From: Chloracidobacterium sp.
Lineage (GTDB): Bacteria; Acidobacteriota; Blastocatellia; Pyrinomonadales; Pyrinomonadaceae
Direction: 5' to 3'
DNA length: 64,000 nucleotides
Assembly (NCBI GenBank): GCA_016720705.1
Contig: JADKKB010000005.1
Location: 663,501-727,500, forward strand
Shown: positions 9,096 through 18,188 of the stretch, piece by piece
How positions within the stretch are numbered: position 1 is the stretch's first letter
Layout: every line of letters begins with the position of its first letter
The notes under the pieces: model-generated
Told to the model about the DNA's origin: nothing
The model's input: the letters and a program-made list of their open reading frames with translations, nothing else
The model's database searches: none
Position numbers and translations under genes: made by a program

Positions 9096-9584
9096 TCACT
9101 CCTGTTCCAGTTTCACCTTTGCACGGCCTATGAAGACCTTTATCATCTCGGTAATACGTTTATTCATCTCGGTGCTGATCAGGCTTTCTCCCGCGAGTCC
9201 TGCAAGCAGGTGGAGGTCGCGGGCTGATCTGCGTCGGAGTTCCACAAGCTGTGAGAAATGGACGTGTGTGACGTTTTTGGCCTTTTCGAAAAAATCAGCT
9301 GAATAACGAAGGAAATTTTCGGCTTCGGTCCTGAGTGGTGACCATTCGATCCGATCGTCGCTAGCTTCAGCGAGTTCGACCGCAAATTTCTGCAGCATCT
9401 GGCCGATAACCGGGATCTCGGCCTGGATACGCCAATGTGCGACACCCTTGGCATCGGTGTGGATCTGGGTAATGCCCGGCATTAAGCTCGAAAAGTTTGT
9501 TATATCCGAGAAAAACTCACGGACGCTCTCAATGCTCGAATTTAACTCGATCACTCCGGAATAACCTGCTTTAACGGTAAACAT
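9096..9584 (-). CDS. SRPBCC-fold protein (polyketide cyclase/lipid-binding type)
   Basis: A protein of about 162 residues whose N-terminal two thirds (GVIELNSSIESVREFFSD, then MPGITQIHTD) resemble SRPBCC/START-like small-molecule-binding proteins, often annotated as polyketide cyclase or CoxG-like. The C-terminal part is a charged helix (VELRRRSARDLHLLAG to KLEQE). The ATG shares a base with the stop of the upstream M14 peptidase gene (TGATG), so translation is coupled. No ligand can be assigned. A broken second copy lies 2 kb further on, and the two share a near-identical 90-base tract. Confidence 0.75.
   Translation of the reverse strand: MFTVKAGYSGVIELNSSIESVREFFSDITNFSSLMPGITQIHTDAKGVAHWRIQAEIPVIGQMLQKFAVELAEASDDRIEWSPLRTEAENFLRYSADFFEKAKNVTHVHFSQLVELRRRSARDLHLLAGLAGESLISTEMNKRITEMIKVFIGRAKVKLEQE
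9153..9242 (-). repeat. 90-base direct repeat, copy 2
   Basis: Partner of 7142-7231 (89 of 90 bases identical). This copy lies inside the intact SRPBCC gene. Confidence 0.9.
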
Positions 9585-12397
9585 CAAAATACTCCATTAA
9601 ATACGATCGAATTAAAGAATAGCCTAGTTGTCGATCGCGTCATCCCGCGAAAGAAAGGATCCTCTGCAAAAAGTACGACGTGGCCTGAGCCCATAGATTC
9701 GTCGATGACATACGCGGTGCCGCTGAGCAGTCGCTCGGTGTTTCCTTCCCAAACAAAGCCGGATATGGTCAGAGGCTTTTTCGGGTTAGCGTCGAAGACC
9801 AGAGCGTTCGTGCCTTCCTTGGAGTAGCGAAAGAAGTAACCGCTCGCCAACAGCACGGGCATTTCGTCGCGATCCACGCCGTATGTAATGTAATTTGTAC
9901 GGTCAACGGTTGCACGGAAGATGGCTCCCGGCAAAGCCTCGGGAACCTTATTGGCATTTGCAGACGGCGAAGCGATCGGCGGAAGTGACGGAGCAATGCC
10001 GTCCGTTCGGTCAGATCCTGCGATGTTCGGTGTCGGTTCAGGGGCGGGGTCAGCCGACTTTTTGTCGTCGCCCGGGCCTTTAGGCTTTTCGTCGTCGTCT
10101 TCGCTACCAACAAGCTTTGACGTAGTCAGGCCAACCTCCTTGAGAGCCGCAAAGACCGAGCCGCCGCTGATCGTTACGATCGTGCCGCCGCGGGAGGCAA
10201 ACTCCTTCAGTGCCGACACTCCGCCGGAGCCGAACGAACTCATATATCGGCCGGCCGAACCCTCAGGGATGATCAGGACGTTGTAGCCCGTAAGACCGCC
10301 GCCGCGGACCGAACCGATGGTCATTGGTGTAAATTTTACGCCGTGTTTGTCTAAAGTCCACCATATCGATCCGTACGATTCCTGCGTGACGCCCTCGTCG
10401 GCAACGATCGCGATACGGGGGGCGTTGAGCGATAGCACCGCTTCGCCGCCGATACTTGTGTCGCCCTCGTCGGAGTAGCCCGAATTTACAGCGGTGACGT
10501 TAACTCCCATTTCCGCGGCAAGAGCCGCCACGGAGTTGTGGATCGAATCGGGGTTACGTGAAACGCGGATCACAAATGTCCCCGGCTTCCAATTGCGGCC
10601 GCCCGCGTTAAGTGTGCGCGTGGTCACGGCGACCTTGAAACCATTCTGCAAAAGCCGCATTACCATCGCTCCGGTCGAATCGGTCTCGTACGGAATTATG
10701 TACGCGATCCGGGCCCGTCCCGAAACGCTCCCGCGCTTGGCATTGGCAATTGTGGTGGTGTCCACAGGTGTTCCTGCAATGCTACCGGATTCTTCGGTCC
10801 AGTAGGCATCGACGCCAAAGGTCAGTGGCATCGACCAAGCGGTAATATCATAAAAGCCGTAATCTTCCTTAGGCTGGCCCTTGCCGCGCATCTGATTTCG
10901 GCGAAATCTGGCCATATTATCATCGACAAATGCTTTATCCTGCGGCGTGTCTTGTTCGAGAACGGCTTTTAGGTAAATTCTCTGCGGTTGGTCGAGGTCG
11001 ATGATGTACGAGCCTGCCGGAAATGTCTTAGAGACGGCCTTTGAGTTTTTTTCGAGATAGGAATGGGCCGTGGTAGATGTGAAAGAAGACGACGCCACCT
11101 TGACCTCGACATTTGACAGACGCAACACCTCGATCAACTCAGCGGCCTTTACGCGGTCGGAAGTCGGGTCTATTACGACACGTTTCAGCTTAGAATTGGC
11201 GTTGTCCGCAAGTCCCTTGGCACGGAAAGCGTAATAGTCCTTGATCCGCTCGACCCGGTTTTTGGCGGTGGTCTCGAGCGTGGTCATTGAGGCAACAAAA
11301 TGCTTGGCGATCGAGGATCGAAATGTGACGATCGTACCGTCATCTCGAGTCCAACGTAATCCCTTAAAGCCGCCACCATCGGTCTCGTACGTCATTCCGG
11401 TCGCACCGAGAAGCGATGGGTACATATCCCAGTAGCCCGGATAGAATGCGTCGAAAACATCCCGCACATAATAGTCCCAGCGATTCCCGTCGAATGCGGC
11501 GGCATTGGCGCGGCCGTACGTATCTAACCATTTGCTGTATTGCGGTTGCGGAAGATTGGGGTTGATGGGTAGAGATACCGGCGGAAAGAAATACTGCGAC
11601 GGTTGGCCGTGGTGATCGACCGCGACCTGCGGATTCCATTCCATAAACGCCTTTTGCATATTACGCGATTCTTTCTGCGTAAAGGTGAGCGTGTCGCGAT
11701 TTAGGTTAAATCGGTAATGATTTACACGTCCCCAGACAGACCAGGGTTCACGATGTTCGATCGCGTTGTGGTTCGGATCACCGACGGCGACCGAATTGTA
11801 CCACGTGGCAAATCGCTCGTGTCCGTCGGGATTTTCGCCCGTCAGGACTAGCACAACAGTGTTCTTTAGTATATCGAGCGTCGCCGGTTCATTGGAGGCC
11901 GCAAGCTGATATATCACCTGCATAAAAGCCTCGAATGATGATGACTCGTTGCCGTGAATGGTATATGCCATCCACGCGATCGCCGGATTGCTACGGGCGA
12001 TCGCGTCCGCCTCAGCGGCCGTGGTTCGCCGGGGATCGACTAGACGAGCATTGGCGGCCTTGATCTCGTCGAGACGGGCGAGATTCTCCGGCGATGAAAT
12101 TGCGACCAAATGCTGCATCCGATGTTCACTGGTGGTGCCGATGTCAAATATCTTGACGCGGTCCGGTGCGGATCTTGCGATCGCGTCGATCACCTGTTCC
12201 ATCTGGGCGTAAGTCGTATTATGATCGCCTACGTCGTATCTGAGGATGCTCTGCGGCCTCGGTACACCCGTGCGATACTCGCCACGAGTGTAGAAATCGA
12301 AGTTTTCGTTGAGCGGATCGGGCGTTTGGCCAATCGATGCAATGGCGAAAATAAAAATTGCGACTATGGCGATCAGAAAAGCTTTAATCTTCATCAA
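9584..12397 (-). CDS. Secreted M14-family zinc carboxypeptidase, large form
   Basis: A 937-residue protein with an N-terminal signal peptide (AFLIAIVAIFIFAIASIGQ). The M14 peptidase domain fills roughly residues 45-390: the zinc motif HGNES (H-x-x-E) in YTIHGNESSSF, the third ligand His in VDHHGQPSQYF, and the catalytic Glu in MTYETDGGG. The C-terminal half carries a glutamine-amidotransferase-like or flavodoxin-like region (RIAIVADEGVTQESYG, GYNVLIIPEGS) and a low-complexity Asp/Lys/Pro linker (DDDEKPKGPGDDKKS). Family members remove C-terminal residues from peptides; here the site is periplasm or outside. It is translationally coupled to the SRPBCC gene. Probably a nutrient-acquisition enzyme, by inference. 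Confidence 0.9.
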   Translation of the reverse strand: MMKIKAFLIAIVAIFIFAIASIGQTPDPLNENFDFYTRGEYRTGVPRPQSILRYDVGDHNTTYAQMEQVIDAIARSAPDRVKIFDIGTTSEHRMQHLVAISSPENLARLDEIKAANARLVDPRRTTAAEADAIARSNPAIAWMAYTIHGNESSSFEAFMQVIYQLAASNEPATLDILKNTVVLVLTGENPDGHERFATWYNSVAVGDPNHNAIEHREPWSVWGRVNHYRFNLNRDTLTFTQKESRNMQKAFMEWNPQVAVDHHGQPSQYFFPPVSLPINPNLPQPQYSKWLDTYGRANAAAFDGNRWDYYVRDVFDAFYPGYWDMYPSLLGATGMTYETDGGGFKGLRWTRDDGTIVTFRSSIAKHFVASMTTLETTAKNRVERIKDYYAFRAKGLADNANSKLKRVVIDPTSDRVKAAELIEVLRLSNVEVKVASSSFTSTTAHSYLEKNSKAVSKTFPAGSYIIDLDQPQRIYLKAVLEQDTPQDKAFVDDNMARFRRNQMRGKGQPKEDYGFYDITAWSMPLTFGVDAYWTEESGSIAGTPVDTTTIANAKRGSVSGRARIAYIIPYETDSTGAMVMRLLQNGFKVAVTTRTLNAGGRNWKPGTFVIRVSRNPDSIHNSVAALAAEMGVNVTAVNSGYSDEGDTSIGGEAVLSLNAPRIAIVADEGVTQESYGSIWWTLDKHGVKFTPMTIGSVRGGGLTGYNVLIIPEGSAGRYMSSFGSGGVSALKEFASRGGTIVTISGGSVFAALKEVGLTTSKLVGSEDDDEKPKGPGDDKKSADPAPEPTPNIAGSDRTDGIAPSLPPIASPSANANKVPEALPGAIFRATVDRTNYITYGVDRDEMPVLLASGYFFRYSKEGTNALVFDANPKKPLTISGFVWEGNTERLLSGTAYVIDESMGSGHVVLFAEDPFFRGMTRSTTRLFFNSIVFNGVF

Positions 12398-12474
12398 AGT
12401 ATTTGTTGCGGAATCAGAATTTTAGGTTTATGTCATAAAAGATATTAAACCTTCGGGTGTAATGGCACAAACAT

Positions 12475-12678
12475 ATGCAAGGGAAACTACCGGTCGACGA
12501 TTGTCCTAAATGCGGTGAAGCAAAACTAAAGGTGTGGCGTGATTTGACTGCCGACGAGAAAATGATCGTCGACCGACTGCCGGCCGCGAGGGCGTTCACG
12601 CCTGCCGAACGCAAACGCCATCACTTTTGTACTCGATGCTGGTTTGAACAGACCGAACCGATCTCTACCACTGCGTAA
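12475..12678 (+). CDS. Small zinc-ribbon-like protein
   Basis: A 67-residue frame with two CxxC pairs (CPKCGEAKLKVW near the N terminus and CTRCWFEQ near the C terminus) separated by a charged helix. This looks like a compact zinc ribbon or treble-clef protein of unknown function. It runs divergently from the M14 gene and is followed, about 95 bases later, by a strong bidirectional terminator, which supports expression. No convincing ribosome site is visible. The opposite-strand frames here lack recognisable features. Function unknown. Confidence 0.55.
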   Translation: MQGKLPVDDCPKCGEAKLKVWRDLTADEKMIVDRLPAARAFTPAERKRHHFCTRCWFEQTEPISTTA

Positions 12679-12772
12679 TGACCAGAGTGGTTGCAAATAC
12701 GTTCTATAAATCGGATTCGTTCGCTTTCTATGGGCTTGATGGTCGGCCACGTATATTGGAGATCTGAGCGAG

Positions 12773-12806
12773 AAAATGGCACCGCGATCTAGCTCGGTGC
12801 CATTTT
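12773..12806. terminator. Bidirectional terminator
   Basis: AAAATGGCACCG (12773-12784) and CGGTGCCATTTT (12795-12806) form a perfect 12-bp stem with A/T-rich ends on both strands. It lies between the convergent zinc-ribbon and 293-residue genes. Confidence 0.9.
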
Positions 12807-12826
12807 GGTTTCGGATAAAAGTGAAG

Positions 12827-13708
12827 TTAAGGCGTCATCATTACGCCGAAGTCGAAAAATTTGGCGCCGATTCCGGCTCCGGTGTTGGCGTTACCGGAGT
12901 TCATCAGCATAAATCCATATTCGCCTTTCTTAAGGTCGCCGGCGGCGGTTACCTTAAAGATTCCATTGCCCAAGTCGTCGGCTTTGAGTCCGACGACGTA
13001 TTCGTCAGAAAGGCCACCTTTCGCGCCCCACGAATTGCTCTTTGCGATGGTTACTTCGCGGTTATCGCTACGTTGATTGAAACGCACAAGCGTAAATTCG
13101 TTCGGGGTTGAAGGAATTCCGCTGGAAGTGTTCATACCGCCGCTTGAAACGTCCAGATAAAAATAAAAGACCGGAGATGTAGTTTCAAGTTGCACCTTGG
13201 CGCTTCGTCCGGGCAGATTTGTCTTCGTTTTGACTTTGCCTAGTCCAAAAGGTGTCACAGACGCTGTGAACATACCACCGGTGCGGTTTTGGCCTGAAAC
13301 ATTAGGGTCCAGACGGGTCATTTTACGAACGCCGTCTTTTTCCTCAAAGAGATAGATCCCGTACGTGTGTTTCGACATCGGATCGTTCGGGTCGCCGTTG
13401 GCCTCGGTCGAAGCGGCACCTGAGGGTGTCGTCGAGGTGTTAAGCGGACGGCCGCTCTTGGATTCCAGCATCGCTCCGACGATGTCGTCGCTAACGCCGG
13501 CCTGTTTGAGTTTAATAAGTGAGTCGGTCGATAGGTCAAACTTCGTCGCTGACGATTTGATCTTGCCGACAATGATCGAACTGCTCAGGCCCGCTTTGGT
13601 AAGTGATATTACCTCATCGTTGGTCATCGTTTCCTGAGCGACAACGGCGGCCGATAGCATCAGTACCAACGAGAGGCACAGAGCAAAGATGCTGAATTTA
13701 CTTTTCAT
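12827..13708 (-). CDS. Secreted protein of unknown function
   Basis: 293 residues with a clear signal peptide (FALCLSLVLMLSAAVVAQE). The first 60 mature residues (NDEVISLTKAGLSSSIIVGK, then LIKLKQAGVSDDIVGAMLE) are two short helical repeats of a kind often found at the start of acidobacterial and other secreted proteins, where they bring together the phrase 'AGLS/VSDDIV'. The rest is beta-rich with no catalytic motif that I recognise (LETTSPVFYFYLDV, GYGFML-like end). A good AGGA precedes the ATG. It lies upstream of a bidirectional terminator and downstream of the VWFA gene, about 55 bases away. It may be a structural envelope protein; no firm role. Confidence 0.7.
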   Translation of the reverse strand: MKSKFSIFALCLSLVLMLSAAVVAQETMTNDEVISLTKAGLSSSIIVGKIKSSATKFDLSTDSLIKLKQAGVSDDIVGAMLESKSGRPLNTSTTPSGAASTEANGDPNDPMSKHTYGIYLFEEKDGVRKMTRLDPNVSGQNRTGGMFTASVTPFGLGKVKTKTNLPGRSAKVQLETTSPVFYFYLDVSSGGMNTSSGIPSTPNEFTLVRFNQRSDNREVTIAKSNSWGAKGGLSDEYVVGLKADDLGNGIFKVTAAGDLKKGEYGFMLMNSGNANTGAGIGAKFFDFGVMMTP

Positions 13709-13763
13709 TGAGAATCCTCCAAAAACTTAAGAATAAAATATTGATCAAACCTTTTCCCGGCCG

Positions 13764-14855
13764 CTATCGGGGATCGCGGCGGCGTCCGGAACTATAATTA
13801 TCCCTCGCACGAATGTCGAGATCCGGCCGGTAAACACGTACTTTAATGTAATAGCGGCTGTCGGGCGTACGTTCACTGTTAGGATAATAACCCAAACTAT
13901 ATATTTTGCGAAGTTCTTCGGCGATCCGTGCAAACGCTTCGTTAAGATTCGTCGTGGAAGCAACTCGTTGCAAACGCCCACCCGATCGTTCCGCGAGTTC
14001 GCTCAAAAACGCACGGGCAGCGGTATAGTCCTCTTCCTTTTCACCCTTAACGAGCGGCGATTCGACTACATACGGACGGTCATTGTCGTCGTAAAGTATT
14101 TGAGCGTCCTTACGGCGGATCTTGCGAACGTCGTCAAATGTATCGTAGCGGATGGGATAAATGAGCGTATCCATCTCATCCACATCGCGAAGTAGTCCCT
14201 TGGCGGTTGCCGTGACGCTAGTCGTGTCCACCCCGTCGGTTAATAGCACAATAGCCTTTCGGCCCGTGATATTTCTCAACTTATCATTGAGAGTCGTGTC
14301 GATCGCCGAATAAAGACTGGTGCCCGAGCCCACCTTTGTGGCCTCGATCGCATAACGTAATGCCCTACGGTTGTCGGTCGCTTCACAGAGTATCCGTACC
14401 TTTTCATCAAATGACAGGATCATCACCTTGTCGCTCGGACGTAACTGTGCGATGAACGCCTCCGCCGCCGCTTGTATTTCCGGTAATTTGAAGACGGTCG
14501 AGTAACTCATATCGAGCAATAGAGCGACCGTGAACGGTTCATCCGAATTGGAGAAATACGCGATCTCCTGCTCCTCGCCGTTTTCAAAGATCTTGAATTC
14601 TGAACGGCCAATATCCGTCACGGGACGCCCTTTTCGCGTGCTTACACGCACCGGGATAGTGACCAGATCGGTCTCGATCCGAACAACTCCGTCGTCCTTC
14701 TCAGACTTGCTCGGAATCTTGGGTTTGTCGGGCGATTCCGAACTTCGATCGCCGCGGGCAATGCTCTCAGAGTAGCCCTTGACACGGCCCGCCTGTCCGA
14801 CCGTAGCGGTCGCGGCTAAAAGCGCGATCAGGATGGAGAATACAAATCGATACAT
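13764..14855 (-). CDS. VWFA-related secreted protein (acidobacterial type)
   Basis: 363 residues with a signal peptide (MYRFVFSILIALLAATATVGQ). After a polar linker comes the phrase VRIETDLVTIPVRV, the start of the VWFA-related family best known from Acidobacteriota (TIGR03436 from memory). The von Willebrand A domain spans about residues 105-300, with the MIDAS metal site DMSYST and the later Thr/Asp strands (LLTDGVDTTS). Members bind divalent metal and probably mediate adhesion or protein-protein contacts outside the cell; no enzyme role is known. The next gene downstream of its promoter side (14865) ends 9 bases before its ATG, so the two likely share an mRNA. Confidence 0.88.
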   Translation of the reverse strand: MYRFVFSILIALLAATATVGQAGRVKGYSESIARGDRSSESPDKPKIPSKSEKDDGVVRIETDLVTIPVRVSTRKGRPVTDIGRSEFKIFENGEEQEIAYFSNSDEPFTVALLLDMSYSTVFKLPEIQAAAEAFIAQLRPSDKVMILSFDEKVRILCEATDNRRALRYAIEATKVGSGTSLYSAIDTTLNDKLRNITGRKAIVLLTDGVDTTSVTATAKGLLRDVDEMDTLIYPIRYDTFDDVRKIRRKDAQILYDDNDRPYVVESPLVKGEKEEDYTAARAFLSELAERSGGRLQRVASTTNLNEAFARIAEELRKIYSLGYYPNSERTPDSRYYIKVRVYRPDLDIRARDNYSSGRRRDPR

Positions 14856-14864
14856 CGGACGGAA

Positions 14865-15371
14865 CTAAGTTATCGGGATACCAAGCAGGGCTGAAAGAGC
14901 GGTCTCAGTTGCCACGGCGGGATCGTCAGACGATGTCATATCCCATCTCCACGCTTTGCCGACCTTGATCATATGGGCGGTTCCATTGAATATCAGCGAT
15001 TTGTTATCGATCGTGATCCGGCACGAGGTCGGCACCTTGGCCTTTTTACCGTTGACAATGGCTGTTCCGACCTGGATCTCCGACATTCCATCGAACATCT
15101 TCTTGGTCGTCGCAGCGTCCTCAGCATTGGCGTTCAGCCCGCTTTCAAATTGGTCCGCAAAGTCGTTGGCATCAGTCGGCATCTGTCGTTGGACAGCCGG
15201 CGAAAAGCTTATTACTTCGAAAAGCCCGGCCCAATCCTGAGTTTGCAATACGCGGTAGACCCTTAGTGCCGCAGCGGACGCATCGGCAACATCTGTGTTT
15301 TCGGCTTTCTGAGCATTGGCAGCTAATACGGCCGTTAGTATCACCAATATGGAGACTAGAGTTTTTTTCAT
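14865..15371 (-). CDS. Secreted protein of unknown function
   Basis: About 168 residues from the ATG at 15371, which places a clean signal peptide at the N terminus (TLVSILVILTAVLAANAQ); longer in-frame starts would bury it. The mature part reads like a small alpha+beta fold (AALRVYRVLQTQDWAGLFEV, then VPTSCRITIDNKSLIF, and KVGKAWRWDM), similar in feel to DUF4878/NTF2-like lipoproteins, but I cannot name the family. It lies 9 bases upstream of the VWFA gene and 90 bases downstream of glnE. Confidence 0.65.
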   Translation of the reverse strand: MKKTLVSILVILTAVLAANAQKAENTDVADASAAALRVYRVLQTQDWAGLFEVISFSPAVQRQMPTDANDFADQFESGLNANAEDAATTKKMFDGMSEIQVGTAIVNGKKAKVPTSCRITIDNKSLIFNGTAHMIKVGKAWRWDMTSSDDPAVATETALSALLGIPIT

Positions 15372-15461
15372 AATATTTTCGATCCGGATGCTTTCGGGAC
15401 TGCTGGCTCGTCGAGACATTTCTTCTAAATAATACACAACCATCGATCATCATTCAACGGA

Positions 15462-18188
15462 TTAATCGCTAGTTTGTTGGCCCACGATATTGTCGAAAGC
15501 GGACCTTACGGCGAGTCGATTCAGAGTGAGTTGTCCGAGCAGTTCCGATGTCGAATCAAGATCCATTCTCTGCGCGATCGTCGCTAAAACCGTTTGGTTC
15601 GCGGTCGAGAGTTGTGTCGTCCGTCCGACGGTCAAACGCAATGCGTGATCGAGTTCCGACAGAAATTCGTAACCACTCAAAATATCCCGATAGTCGTCTG
15701 CAGTGAGCGATCCACCATCCGCAAGGCGTTTAAGCATATACGCGGTCGACCGATCGGTGCCCTCATCCGGCACGTTATCACGCAGTTGGAGGTATCTCAT
15801 CGCGAAATAGATGTCCAACATTCCGCCGGAGCCATATTTGATATCGATCTCGGAATTGCGACGGTTGTGTGAGCGTTGAGTTTGCAATGCGTGGCGTACA
15901 CGAGCAGTCTCATCTCGCAAAGTGCCGGGATCGATCAGTCCGGCTTTCGTGTGAATTATGCGGCGTGTCTCGGTCTCGACCAAGGCTCCAAGCGTCAGAT
16001 CGCCCCCGACACTGCGAAGTTTGACGAACGCGAGCATTTCCCAGACCGCGGCGGTGTCACGCATATAGTTAAGAAATGACTCACTCGAGATCGCACTCAT
16101 TCCTTTCGAACCATAGGGTCGAAGTCGTAGGTCCACGCGGTAAAGATTGCCGTCGCGCGTCATCGACGAAACGGCGGTGACAAAGAGTTCGGCGGCCCGG
16201 CTATAAAATTCGGAATTTGTAACTGTAGCTCCCGTTGCCGGGAGATCGTCGTAGATCAAGATCAGATCAAGGTCAGAATCATAATCTAGGCCGCGACCGC
16301 CCAGTTTGCCGAGGGCAAGCACCGCAAGATCCAAGTTATCTCCGGTAAGGGCGTATTTCGAATTTAATTCCTCACGAACTACACGAAGAGCAGCGGCAAT
16401 GCTGGCCTCGGCGAGTTTTGTCTGCAAATGCTTTGCCTCGCGGACTGTGATCGATGAAAAAACATCTCTGACCGCGATGCCTATCAATAGTCGCGACCAC
16501 GCTTGCCGCATAGCAGACAAGCGCGGTCCGAAGCCGGACGCACCATCTATCGCCGCCATCATTATCGACTCAAATGCCGGCTCGGCTGACGTATCATTCG
16601 GATCGGGAAGTGCCGCCGCAAGCTGCGGATTGGCGGCGATCATCGACGCAAAACGGGGTGACACGGTGGCGATCCGATCGAGTACGGACATTTCCTGTTT
16701 GGTCGCCGGCAGATCAAAATCCGATTTTTCGATCGATGCTAAAACACCTGACCGAATTCGGTCGCCGGCATTTGGTATATCTGAAATGACAGTATCACGT
16801 GCAACGTCGAGGTTGATTTCACCAAATATCTTCGAAAATACGCGGCTGACATTCGCCGAATGGCGGGCAAGTGCCTCGTCAAAATCTCCGCCGACGGCAA
16901 ATGTGACCCGGCGTGCGAGCAATTCGCGCTTTTCGCCGCTGTCAGCCACAATGTGGGTCTGGATGCCGTTTTCCATCTGCAGAACGTGTTCCGTACGCCG
17001 CAAGAATTCGTAAGCCGCTGAAAGCTCGGAAAGCTCGGTGTCACTAAGGTAACCACGGTCTGCGAGGCGCGAGAGGCTGATAAGCGTATGCGGTGACCGC
17101 AGCCAGCGGTCATCACCTCCGTGGGCAAGCTGTAAGGCCTGAGCCAAAAATTCGATCTCGCGGATTCCGCCCCGTCCGAGTTTTACGTCAAATCCAAATT
17201 TACCGATATTCTGGCGATCGATCTTTTCCTTCGACAACCGCACATTTCGCAAGGCGTCTTCGACGGTTTCGCCTGATTCGAAGACCAATGGCTCGACCTC
17301 GGAGAAAAACTCGCCGAAAAGCTCGGTGTCGCCGGCGCACCCACGCGAGCGGATCAAAACTTGACGTTCCCACGGCCGGGCATCATTTCGATGGTACCGA
17401 ACGATGTCAGCCACCGACATTGTCAGTGCACCAAGTGAACCGTGCGGCCGAAGTCTTAGATCAACACGGTACGCGGCTCCTTCGCCCGTCTGTTGTCCAA
17501 CAAGCTTTGTCGTAAATTCAGCAAGTTTGATGAAATATTCGCGGTTGCTGACTGTTCCGCGACTACCGATGCCTGAGGTCGAGCCGTCGTTCGAGTAGAT
17601 GAATAGAAGATCAATGTCAGATGAGTAGTTGAGTTCACGCGAACCGAGTTTACCGAGTGCGGCGATGCAAAAGCGTGCGGGACGCTGACGGCCTTTGGTA
17701 TCGGTTTCCTGGGGGGAACCAAACCTGTTGTCCATCTCACGTCGTGCCAGCTTTAGGGCCGACTCGAGGATGGCATCCGCCAGATTCGAGATCTCTTCGG
17801 TTATCTCCGCGATCGTAGCAAGTCGGCGGATATCGCGTAAATATATCCTGAGGAGTTCGCGGCGGCGAAAACGAGCAAAAAGTACTTGTGGGTCGAGTTG
17901 CGACTGGGTCATCGAAAATCGCGCGAGCGATTCGAGCAGTTCGTCCTTACCGCGAACGCCTGAATCGCGGCGTTTTCGGCCCAGCCACCAGATATAGTCG
18001 GGGTGTTGTAGTAGCGTGGTTGCGAGCAACGGGCTAAATGCGGCAAGCGTCAGGACGTCGGACAATAAAGCTTCGTTTTTAGCAAGTTTTATCGCCACCG
18101 CCGCGTGTTTTTCTGCCAGCTGCGATATAAAACGCTCGGCAGACGCCGGGTCGGGCAGGTCCGTTATAAGATGGCGGTCGATATTCAT
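15462..18188 (-). CDS. glnE: Bifunctional glutamine synthetase adenylyltransferase/adenylyl-removing enzyme
   Basis: A 908-residue cytoplasmic enzyme that adenylylates and de-adenylylates glutamine synthetase under control of the PII protein. Both nucleotidyltransferase domains are present with their Asp-x-Asp metal sites: LGKLGSRELNYSSDIDLLF at residues 179-197 (removing activity) and LGKLGGRGLDYDSDLDLIL near residue 626 (transfer activity), each followed by the helical GlnD/PII-uridylyltransferase-type domain. Length is normal for the family (about 900-950). Its ATG overlaps the stop of the upstream activator gene by four bases (ATGA), so the two are co-translated. glnA and glnB are not in the window. 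Confidence 0.95.
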   Translation of the reverse strand: MNIDRHLITDLPDPASAERFISQLAEKHAAVAIKLAKNEALLSDVLTLAAFSPLLATTLLQHPDYIWWLGRKRRDSGVRGKDELLESLARFSMTQSQLDPQVLFARFRRRELLRIYLRDIRRLATIAEITEEISNLADAILESALKLARREMDNRFGSPQETDTKGRQRPARFCIAALGKLGSRELNYSSDIDLLFIYSNDGSTSGIGSRGTVSNREYFIKLAEFTTKLVGQQTGEGAAYRVDLRLRPHGSLGALTMSVADIVRYHRNDARPWERQVLIRSRGCAGDTELFGEFFSEVEPLVFESGETVEDALRNVRLSKEKIDRQNIGKFGFDVKLGRGGIREIEFLAQALQLAHGGDDRWLRSPHTLISLSRLADRGYLSDTELSELSAAYEFLRRTEHVLQMENGIQTHIVADSGEKRELLARRVTFAVGGDFDEALARHSANVSRVFSKIFGEINLDVARDTVISDIPNAGDRIRSGVLASIEKSDFDLPATKQEMSVLDRIATVSPRFASMIAANPQLAAALPDPNDTSAEPAFESIMMAAIDGASGFGPRLSAMRQAWSRLLIGIAVRDVFSSITVREAKHLQTKLAEASIAAALRVVREELNSKYALTGDNLDLAVLALGKLGGRGLDYDSDLDLILIYDDLPATGATVTNSEFYSRAAELFVTAVSSMTRDGNLYRVDLRLRPYGSKGMSAISSESFLNYMRDTAAVWEMLAFVKLRSVGGDLTLGALVETETRRIIHTKAGLIDPGTLRDETARVRHALQTQRSHNRRNSEIDIKYGSGGMLDIYFAMRYLQLRDNVPDEGTDRSTAYMLKRLADGGSLTADDYRDILSGYEFLSELDHALRLTVGRTTQLSTANQTVLATIAQRMDLDSTSELLGQLTLNRLAVRSAFDNIVGQQTSD

